Position numbers and translations under genes: made by a program | Source of the DNA: JAXHUA01 sp034189695 | GTDB lineage: Bacteria > Chloroflexota > Dehalococcoidia > E44-bin15 | Assembly (NCBI GenBank): GCA_034189695.1 | Contig: JAXHUA010000142.1 | Coordinates: 1 to 9,502, forward strand | Direction of reading: 5' to 3' | Length of the DNA stretch: 9,502 nucleotides | Notes under the pieces: generated by a model | Database searches by the model: none | What the model was told of the DNA's origin: nothing | Seen by the model: only the letters and a program-made list of their open reading frames with translations | Part shown: piece by piece, positions 1 through 5,808 of the stretch | How the letters are laid out: each line of letters begins with the position of its first letter | Numbering within the stretch: the stretch's first letter is position 1

Positions 1-2
1 GG

Positions 3-899
3 GCGCAGCCGGTGCTGCTGGCCCATCATCTGCTGGCCTACTTCGAGATGTTGCAGCGCGATGTGGAGCGCTTCCGTGACTGTATGAAGCGGGCTGACGT
101 CATGCCGCTTGGCAGTGGGGCTGTCGCCGGGGTGCCGTACCCCATTGACCGCGAGTTCGTCGCGCGGGAACTGGGCTTCGGCGCCGTCAGCCAGAACAGT
201 ATTGATGCCGTATCCGACCGCGATTTCATTGTCGAGTACCAGGCGGCGGCCAGCATCGCCATGATGCACCTGTCGCGGCTGGCCGAAGAGCTGTTCCTCT
301 GGTCGACCGCTGAGTTCGGCTTCATCGAGCTGGACGACGCCTATGCCACCGGGTCGAGCCTCATGCCGCAGAAGAAGAACCCCGATGTCGCCGAGCTGGC
401 TCGCGCCAGGACTGGGCGGCTGTACGGCAACCTTCTGGCCATACTGACGACCATGAAGGCATTGCCCCTCTCCTACAATCGCGACCTGCAAGAAGACAAG
501 GAGGGGCTGTTCGACACGGTGGACACCCTGCTGGCCACCCTCGATGTGTTCGCCGGCATGGTGCGGACGGTGAAGGTCCGAGACGTGGCTTCACGCGCCG
601 TCGAGGAAGGCTATGTGCTGGCGACCGACCTGGCGGACTACCTGGTGTCGAAGGGTGTCTCATTCCGGGAGGCGCATACCACGGTGGGCAGCCTGGTCCA
701 GTATGCCATTGAGAAGGGCAAGACCTTTCGGGAGCTGGGCATTGAGGAGTACCGGGGTTTCTCCCCCCTCTTCGACGACGACGTGTACTCGGTAACGGTC
801 GAATCGTGTCTCACGGGGCGGAATGCCGTGGGCGGAACGGCGCCGGAACAGGTGAAAAGGCAACTGGCGAGGGCGAGGAGCATTGTCGGGGAAGGTTAG
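3..899 (+). CDS. argH: Argininosuccinate lyase, C-terminal part (5' end outside window)
   Basis: Last enzyme of arginine biosynthesis: cleaves argininosuccinate to arginine and fumarate in the cytosol, normally as a homotetramer. The reading frame is already open at base 3 (A-Q-P-V-L-L-A-H-H-L) and runs about 298 codons to TAG at 897-899, so roughly the first third of a ~460-residue protein lies upstream. The fumarase/aspartase superfamily signature GSSLMPQKKNPD is at 351-386; its flexible loop carries the catalytic serine. It is preceded by the helix HLSRLAEELFLWSTAEFGF and followed by RTGRLYGNLLAILTTMKALPLSYNRDLQEDKEGLFD, both typical of ArgH rather than fumarase or adenylosuccinate lyase. 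The C-terminal GTAPEQVKRQL segment is also standard. The first in-window ATG (48) is internal and is not a start. The 3' end overlaps rpe by 17 bases, suggesting cotranscription. No frameshift or missing signature residue is seen. Confidence 0.95.
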   Translation, partial: AQPVLLAHHLLAYFEMLQRDVERFRDCMKRADVMPLGSGAVAGVPYPIDREFVARELGFGAVSQNSIDAVSDRDFIVEYQAAASIAMMHLSRLAEELFLWSTAEFGFIELDDAYATGSSLMPQKKNPDVAELARARTGRLYGNLLAILTTMKALPLSYNRDLQEDKEGLFDTVDTLLATLDVFAGMVRTVKVRDVASRAVEEGYVLATDLADYLVSKGVSFREAHTTVGSLVQYAIEKGKTFRELGIEEYRGFSPLFDDDVYSVTVESCLTGRNAVGGTAPEQVKRQLARARSIVGEG

Positions 900-1566
900 T
901 AGCGAGATCAAGATAGCGCCATCCATCCTGTCGGCGGATTTCTCTCGACTGGGCGAACAGGTCGTTGAGGCCGCCGAGGCCGGCGCCCACTACATTCACA
1001 TCGACGTGATGGACGGGTGTTTCGTGCCTCCAATAACCATCGGCTCGGTGGTGGTGAAGGCCATTCGCCCGCTGACGGACCTGACGCTCGATTGCCACCT
1101 GATGGTCGAGAGACCGGAGCGTCACATCGAGTCGTTCGCCGAGGCCGGCGCGGACATCATCACCGTTCATGCGGAGGCTTGCACTGACCTCCGTGGACTT
1201 GTGGGGTCGATCAAGAGCCTCAACGTCCGGGCGGGCGTGTCGGTGAATCCGGCTACTCCGCTCTCGGCCGTAGAGGGCGTACTCGCCGACATCGACCTGC
1301 TGCTGGTGATGACGGTCAACCCTGGCTACGCGGGCCAGGCGTTCATGGAAGAAGTGGTGGGCAAGATCTGGGAGGCCAGGCGACTGCTGGATGAGAGGGG
1401 GCTCAAGGCCGAGTTGGAGGTGGATGGGGGAATCTCCGCACAGACCGCACCAAAGGTGGTAGAGGCGGGGGCCGAGGTTCTGGTCGCTGGTTCAGCCGTA
1501 TTCAACAGCCGGGAGAGCGTGAGAGAGGCGATGGACAGGCTCAGGAAGAGCCTCGGCAGCGGCTAG
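883..1566 (+). CDS. rpe: Ribulose-phosphate 3-epimerase
   Basis: Interconverts D-ribulose 5-phosphate and D-xylulose 5-phosphate in the pentose phosphate pathway. It is a cytosolic (beta/alpha)8-barrel metalloenzyme; 227 residues is the normal size. Barrel motifs in order: APSILSADFSRLG (12-24), HIDVMDG (39-45), CHLMVERP (71-78), the VNPGYAGQ phosphate loop (145-152) and EVDGGIS (179-185). The expected metal ligands H39, D41, H72 and D181 are all present, the two aspartates being the acid/base pair. TTG at 883 is the only canonical start that keeps the first strand. It lies inside the end of argH, four bases after GAGG (875-878), so initiation probably depends on argH translation. Oddities are PGYAGQ instead of the usual PGFGGQ, and FVPPITIG instead of FVPNITFG; the related allulose-6-phosphate epimerase has PGFAGQ, so a different sugar phosphate is conceivable. 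The TAG stop overlaps the rpmB stop in CTAG. Confidence 0.93.
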   Translation: MSGKVSSEIKIAPSILSADFSRLGEQVVEAAEAGAHYIHIDVMDGCFVPPITIGSVVVKAIRPLTDLTLDCHLMVERPERHIESFAEAGADIITVHAEACTDLRGLVGSIKSLNVRAGVSVNPATPLSAVEGVLADIDLLLVMTVNPGYAGQAFMEEVVGKIWEARRLLDERGLKAELEVDGGISAQTAPKVVEAGAEVLVAGSAVFNSRESVREAMDRLRKSLGSG

Positions 1567-1751
1567 CTCGCCAGCTTGTGCTGGGTGCGCAAGCACCTGG
1601 TGCAGACGTTCAGCCGTACCTTCTTGCCGTCGATGATGAGTGTCTTCTTCTGCGTGTTGACCTGCCACCGTCGGTTAGTGTGGCGCTTGGAATGGCTCAC
1701 GTTATGCCCGAACTGGGGCGTCTTGCCACATATATCGCATTTACCCGCCAT
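1563..1751 (-). CDS. rpmB: 50S ribosomal protein L28, zinc-binding (four-cysteine) form
   Basis: Small basic protein of the large ribosomal subunit, 62 residues, matching the short Bacillus-type L28. The N-terminus MAGKCDICGKTPQFGHNVSHSKRHTNRRW is diagnostic of the family. Cysteines at 5, 8, 50 and 53 form the two CxxC halves of a zinc knuckle, so this is the zinc-containing (C+) version rather than the cysteine-free paralogue made under zinc starvation. The ATG at 1751-1749 is preceded on the minus strand by AAAGG (1763-1759) at about seven bases, an acceptable ribosome-binding site. It is alone on its strand between two plus-strand units. It is convergent with rpe, with which it shares a four-base CTAG, and divergent from fakA. 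Opposite-strand rpmB between rpe and yloV is also the Bacillus subtilis arrangement. Confidence 0.96.
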   Translation of the reverse strand: MAGKCDICGKTPQFGHNVSHSKRHTNRRWQVNTQKKTLIIDGKKVRLNVCTRCLRTQHKLAS

Positions 1752-1761
1752 TTACCTACCT

Positions 1762-1790
1762 TTGACCTAATCAGCCTTTTGCTGTAGAAT
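1762..1790 (+). promoter_or_regulatory. Predicted sigma-70-type promoter of the fakA-recG-argS unit
   Basis: TTGACC (1762-1767) and TAGAAT (1785-1790) match the -35 and -10 consensus at five of six positions each and are separated by exactly 17 bases. Transcription would start near 1797, leaving a leader of about 65 bases before fakA. The -35 box lies next to the rpmB ribosome-binding site on the other strand, and the -10 box sits in the centre of an inverted repeat. The match is by eye; no start site is known. Confidence 0.65.
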
Positions 1791-1798
1791 TCAGCAAA
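1778..1798. repeat. Inverted repeat centred on the fakA -10 box (possible operator)
   Basis: Perfect 7-base arms TTTGCTG (1778-1784) and CAGCAAA (1792-1798) flank a 7-base centre that holds the -10 hexamer TAGAAT. A dimeric repressor bound here would block the promoter. No T-run follows the repeat in either direction, so it does not look like a terminator. I do not recognise it as the site of a named regulator; it does not resemble the FapR consensus. Confidence 0.5.
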
Positions 1799-1800
1799 TC

Positions 1801-1829
1801 AGAATACCACAAGTGGTTCCACGAAGCAA
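1801..1829 (-). promoter_or_regulatory. Weak candidate promoter for rpmB
   Basis: On the minus strand, TTGCTT (1829-1824) and TATTCT (1806-1801) are separated by 17 bases and point at rpmB, with a start near 1794 and a leader of about 43 bases. The spacing is ideal, but the hexamers are only partial matches (about three and four of six). Some promoter must lie in this 110-base gap, because rpmB has no upstream gene on its strand. If real, it faces the fakA promoter and the two cannot be occupied together. Confidence 0.3.
1806..1822. repeat. Interlocking short inverted repeats in the fakA leader
   Basis: ACCAC-AA-GTGGT (1806-1817) is a dyad with 5-base arms. Its right arm forms a second dyad, GTGG-TT-CCAC (1813-1822). 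The two-base spacers are too small for stable RNA hairpins, so a double-stranded DNA site for a dimeric regulator is the likelier reading, if it is functional. It begins about nine bases after the predicted fakA transcription start. Confidence 0.35.
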
Positions 1830-1861
1830 CAGCGAGCGAGACCGCATACGGAGAAGTGGTT

Positions 1862-3451
1862 GTGTGTGACGGGAAGGACCTCGTAGGCATGTTCAACGCC
1901 GCTGTAGTGTGTCTGGAGAGAAGGGCGGCGGAGTTGAACTCCCTCAATGTGTTCCCGGTGCCCGATGGCGACACCGGCACCAATATGCTGCTGACCATGC
2001 GGTCGGCGGTGAGCGAGGCTGCGCGGGTCACCAATGGCAATGCCTCGCAGGTTGCCCGTGCCATAGCCTACGGCGCTCTCATGGGGGCGCGTGGCAACAG
2101 CGGCGTAATCCTGTCCCAGATACTTCAGGGTCTGGCGTCCAGCCTGGATGGTAAGGAATCTCTGGAGGGAGGCGAGCTGGTGGCCGGTCTCGCGGAAGGG
2201 ACAAGGCTTGCCTACAAGGCCGTGAGCCAGCCGGTCGAAGGCACCATTCTAACCGTGGTCAAAGACTCGTGGGTTGCGGCGGAAGGGGCGTCAGACGGAA
2301 ACGACCTGCGCGGCGTTCTGGAAGCGACCGTCATTGCGGCCAAGGACTCGGTAGCCAGGACCCCCACACTCCTCGCAGACCTGCGTGACGCCGGAGTCGT
2401 GGATGCGGGCGGTCTGGGCCTCTATGTCATACTGGAGGGGCTGGTGCTCTACCTTCGTGGCGAGCTCGACCAGGCGCAGGAACTGCCGGCACCGGCCTCT
2501 GTCGAGGCTGTGGGCACAGGGTCCGGTGGGGACGGGTCTTTCTACGGCTACTGCACCGAGTTCATGATCGAAGGCCAGGGCCTCAGCGCGGACGAGGTAA
2601 GGGCGAGAATAGAGGCCATAGGCGAGTCGGTGGTCGTTGTAGGTGACGGCAATGTGGTGAGAGTGCATGTGCACGCCGCGGACCCCGGCACCGCTATCAG
2701 CATTGGCTCGTCCATGGGCAGGCTCAGCCATGTCAAGATAGACGACATGGATGAGCAGCACGAGCACTTCGTGGCCTTCAAACAGCGTTCACCTGTGGGC
2801 GTCGCCATTGTCGCGGTGGTCTCGGGTGAAGGACTCAAGGACGTGTTCGAGAGCCTGGGGGCAACGGCGGTTGTGCCCGGCGGTTCGACTATGAACCCTT
2901 CCGTCGAGGAACTGCTGAGGGCGGTGGAGGCTGTGCCATCCGATGAAGCGGTTCTGCTCCCCAATGACCGCAATGTCGTGCTTGGTGCGGAGCGGGTTCG
3001 ATCGCTCAGCTCGAAGAGGGTGGAAGTAGTGCCCACGGAGACGATTCCCCAGGGTGTGGCAGCCCTGCTGGCATTCAACTATGAGTTGGGCCTCGATGCG
3101 AACATCGAGGCGATGGAGAAGGCCAGACAGGCTGTGAAGACGATAGAGGTCACCAGAGCGGTTCGTCCGGCAAAGATCGGAGACTTCAGTATGGAGGCGG
3201 GGCAGGCCATCGCTTTCCTCAATGGGGACCTGGTTGCCGTCGGCGACAGCGTGCCTGACCTGGTCAAGGACATGCTTGAACGCATGGACATGGAGGAAAG
3301 CGAGATCGTGACCATCTACTACGGCGCCGATACTGGAGCCGCTGAGGCTGAGGGAGTGGCGGAGATGGTCCGTGGTAAGTACCCGCACCTGGAGGTTGAG
3401 GTAATCTCTGGCGGCGAGCCCTACTACCACTACATCGTCTCTGTGGAGTGA
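1862..3451 (+). CDS. fakA: DAK2-domain fatty-acid kinase (FakA/YloV family)
   Basis: ATP-dependent kinase subunit that, in Firmicutes, phosphorylates fatty acids held by a FakB (DegV-family) partner to give acyl-phosphates for membrane lipid synthesis; no FakB/DegV gene is in the window. Numbering from GTG 1862 (529 residues), the N-terminal Dak2 nucleotide-binding domain covers about 5-200. It has NVFPVPDGDTGTNM (29-42), whose aspartates bind Mg-ATP, GARGNSGVILSQ (76-87) and DAGGLG (181-186). The middle domain has YCTEF with C231 and HVH with H269 and H271, matching the Cys/His/His zinc site described for Staphylococcus FakA. The C-terminal FakB-interacting domain ends in GGEPYYHYIVSVE. Start choice: GGAG (1850-1853) lies eight bases before GTG 1862 but only two before the alternative GTG 1856. 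The gene heads the fakA-recG-argS unit, and its TGA overlaps the recG GTG by four bases. The Asp23-family yloU that usually precedes it is absent. Confidence 0.93.
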   Translation: MCDGKDLVGMFNAAVVCLERRAAELNSLNVFPVPDGDTGTNMLLTMRSAVSEAARVTNGNASQVARAIAYGALMGARGNSGVILSQILQGLASSLDGKESLEGGELVAGLAEGTRLAYKAVSQPVEGTILTVVKDSWVAAEGASDGNDLRGVLEATVIAAKDSVARTPTLLADLRDAGVVDAGGLGLYVILEGLVLYLRGELDQAQELPAPASVEAVGTGSGGDGSFYGYCTEFMIEGQGLSADEVRARIEAIGESVVVVGDGNVVRVHVHAADPGTAISIGSSMGRLSHVKIDDMDEQHEHFVAFKQRSPVGVAIVAVVSGEGLKDVFESLGATAVVPGGSTMNPSVEELLRAVEAVPSDEAVLLPNDRNVVLGAERVRSLSSKRVEVVPTETIPQGVAALLAFNYELGLDANIEAMEKARQAVKTIEVTRAVRPAKIGDFSMEAGQAIAFLNGDLVAVGDSVPDLVKDMLERMDMEESEIVTIYYGADTGAAEAEGVAEMVRGKYPHLEVEVISGGEPYYHYIVSVE

Positions 3452-5808
3452 TACCATTGGACACCGCGACGCTTCGGAAGATACTGGAGTTGGAGGAGAG
3501 AAGGGGCCATCGGAACGACGCGGTGGTTGGCGGTCTTGACCGGTACCTGCAACGGTGGGCGAACGAGCTTCCTCCCGGCCTGGCTGGGATAGCATACGCA
3601 GACCTGGACACCAGCGAGCGGGAGGAGTGGATAAGAGGAATCCTCAATCAGCTTAACGGGTCGAGGGTGAGGCCGGTTACCAAGCCTGTTCCTGCCGGGC
3701 AGGACCTCGACATGTCGATTACATCCCTCCACGGCATCAGCGCGAACCTTGCCGCCAGGTTCCGCCGGCTTGGCGTCGAGAGCGTCCGTGACCTGCTCTA
3801 CTACTTCCCCAGACGGCATCTGGACTACAGCAAGAGGAAAGCCGTTGCCGAACTCAGGGTGGGGGAGGAGCAGACCATTGTGGCTACTGTCTGGGAGGCG
3901 AGGCAGACTGGCCTGGGTCGCCGCCGCTCTACGGAGGCCATCCTTGGTGATGAGACCGGCAACGTGAGGGCGGTCTGGTTCAACCAGCCCTACCTGGCGA
4001 AGAAGCTCCACACCAATCTGCGACTGGTCCTGAGCGGCAGGGTGAGCCTCTTCAAGGGGATGAAGGTTTTCCAGTCGCCTGAGTACGAGCCTGTGACTGA
4101 TGACCTTGTCCATACCGGGCGGCTTGTTCCGAGGTACCCGCTCACCAGCGGGCTCAGTCCACGAGTTGTAAGAAGGCTGGTGAAGGAGACTGTCGATTAC
4201 TGGGCTCCGAGGCTGCCTGACTTCGTACCTGATGAAATCAGAGAACGCGCCGGACTGCTCGGCGTTTCGGAGGCCATAGTGCAGGCCCACTATCCCGAAA
4301 ACGAGACCCTCAAGGATAGGGCCAGGCGCAGGCTGGCCTTCGATGAGCTCTTCCTCATGCAGTTGGGGCTGCTGTCCAGACGCCGTGACTGGCGGGAGAG
4401 TGGCGAAGCCAATCCCATCAAGCCCGCTGATGATGTGGTCGACAGGTTCATCGCCCGCCTTCCCTTCACGCTCACCGGGGCACAGGAGCGTGCCCTCAAG
4501 GAGATACTGGCGGACCTGGAGAAAACGAGGCCCATGACCAGGCTCCTCCAGGGCGAGGTTGGAAGTGGAAAGACGGTGGTCGCCACGGCGGCGCTCCTCG
4601 CTGCGGTGGCGTGCGGCCGCCAGGGGGCGTTCATGGCCCCCACGGAGATACTTGCGGAGCAGCATTTCAGCAACATCTCTGGACTCCTGGCGGGAGCGGT
4701 CCAGGAGACCGGTCCGAGTGATGTCCTCCGCTCCTTTCACTCCGTTCTTCCGCGCGCGATTACGGTGGGCCTGCTCATCGGTGGCATGAAGAAGGGCGAT
4801 AAGGAGCGGGTGCAGCAGGAGATCGCCTGTGGGGGCGTTGATATTGTTGTTGGCACCCACGCTCTGATCCAGGACGTGGTAGAGTTTGACAGGCTCGGCC
4901 TGGCGGTCGCTGATGAGCAGCATCGCTTCGGCGTGATGCAGCGTGCCGCACTTCGTGGCAAGGGTTCGAACCCGCACCTGCTGGTAATGACAGCCACTCC
5001 CATTCCGCGGAGTCTGGCGCTCACGTTGTATGGCGACCTGGACGTATCGCTCATCGGCGAACTGCCGCAGGGCAGGCGCGAGATCAAGACCAAGTGGCTG
5101 GCTCCGGAACACCGCGACCAGGCCTACCGCTTCCTTCGCAAGGAGGTGGGCGAGGGGCGCCAGGCATTCATAATCTGTCCTCTCATTGAGGACTCGGAGG
5201 TGATCGATACCAAGGCGGTCATCACCGAGTACGAGCGTCTGTCCACACAGGTCTTCCCTGACCTGAGGCTGGGACTGCTTCACGGACGGCTCAAGGGCGT
5301 TGAGAAGGAAGAGGTGATGAGCAGGTTTCGGAACGGGGAGCTCGACATCCTGGTGGCGACTTCCGTGGTCGAGGTCGGAATCGATGTGCCCAACGCCTCG
5401 GTGATGCTTGTCGAGGGGGCCGACCGTTTTGGCCTGGCCCAGTTGCACCAGTTTCGTGGACGGGTCGGGCGGGGAGACCAGCAGAGCTACTGCATTCTGG
5501 TCGCCGACAATCCTTCCGAGGACGGAAGAGCGCGGCTCGAACTGCTTCAGAGGACCAGCGATGGGTTCGCCCTTGCCGAGGAGGACCTCAAGCTTAGAGG
5601 CCCCGGGGAGTTTTTCGGTACGCGGCAAAGCGGCCTCCCGGACCTGAAAATGGCGAGGCTTTCCGATGTGTCGCTGCTGGAGGTTGCGAGGGGGGAGGCG
5701 ATTCGGCTGTTCAAGGAAGACCCCGATCTCTCTCGGCCCGAGCACGAGGCGCTGGCCCGGGAAATGGCTCGGGTCTGGCAAAAGGAACCTAGCGGGGTAG
5801 AGGTATGA
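3448..5808 (+). CDS. recG: ATP-dependent DNA helicase RecG
   Basis: Superfamily 2 translocase that reverses stalled replication forks and remodels D-loops, R-loops and Holliday junctions. At 786 residues it is longer than E. coli RecG (~690), owing mostly to an N-terminal extension (about 1-88, beginning near LRKILELEERRG). Next come the wedge/OB region (about 92-215), Walker A GEVGSGKT (369-376), motif II DEQH (489-492), motif III TATP (515-518), motif VI QFRGRVGRG (668-676) and the RecG-specific TRG translocation motif (about 706-729, with GFALAEEDLKLRGPGEFFGTRQSG features). About 20 extra residues lie between motifs Ia and Ib (415-436). Start choice: GTG 3448 overlaps the fakA stop as GTGA and would reinitiate. 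TTG 3457 is a real alternative because GGAG (3445-3448) lies eight bases before it; it removes only three residues. The stop overlaps argS as ATGA. All helicase motifs are intact. Confidence 0.97.
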   Translation: MIPLDTATLRKILELEERRGHRNDAVVGGLDRYLQRWANELPPGLAGIAYADLDTSEREEWIRGILNQLNGSRVRPVTKPVPAGQDLDMSITSLHGISANLAARFRRLGVESVRDLLYYFPRRHLDYSKRKAVAELRVGEEQTIVATVWEARQTGLGRRRSTEAILGDETGNVRAVWFNQPYLAKKLHTNLRLVLSGRVSLFKGMKVFQSPEYEPVTDDLVHTGRLVPRYPLTSGLSPRVVRRLVKETVDYWAPRLPDFVPDEIRERAGLLGVSEAIVQAHYPENETLKDRARRRLAFDELFLMQLGLLSRRRDWRESGEANPIKPADDVVDRFIARLPFTLTGAQERALKEILADLEKTRPMTRLLQGEVGSGKTVVATAALLAAVACGRQGAFMAPTEILAEQHFSNISGLLAGAVQETGPSDVLRSFHSVLPRAITVGLLIGGMKKGDKERVQQEIACGGVDIVVGTHALIQDVVEFDRLGLAVADEQHRFGVMQRAALRGKGSNPHLLVMTATPIPRSLALTLYGDLDVSLIGELPQGRREIKTKWLAPEHRDQAYRFLRKEVGEGRQAFIICPLIEDSEVIDTKAVITEYERLSTQVFPDLRLGLLHGRLKGVEKEEVMSRFRNGELDILVATSVVEVGIDVPNASVMLVEGADRFGLAQLHQFRGRVGRGDQQSYCILVADNPSEDGRARLELLQRTSDGFALAEEDLKLRGPGEFFGTRQSGLPDLKMARLSDVSLLEVARGEAIRLFKEDPDLSRPEHEALAREMARVWQKEPSGVEV

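Noticed and set aside
1754..1768. Three ACCT copies upstream of rpmB as a repeat element
   Set aside because: The units are only four bases long with uneven spacing, and they fall in the ribosome-binding region, where AGGT on the other strand is expected.
1576..1787. Short plus-strand frames opposite rpmB
   Set aside because: rpmB on the minus strand is unmistakable by its L28 sequence; these frames are its shadows and lack family similarity.
2291..2767. Antisense open frame within fakA
   Set aside because: It again shares codon boundaries with the sense gene, shows no family motif, and lies wholly inside a well-supported CDS.
3430..5781. A 783-codon open frame antisense to recG
   Set aside because: Its codon boundaries coincide with those of recG, so it stays open simply because recG avoids TTA, CTA and TCA codons, as GC-rich genes do. 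The product has no recognisable domain and is rich in His, Pro, Arg and Gln, as expected of a mirror frame.
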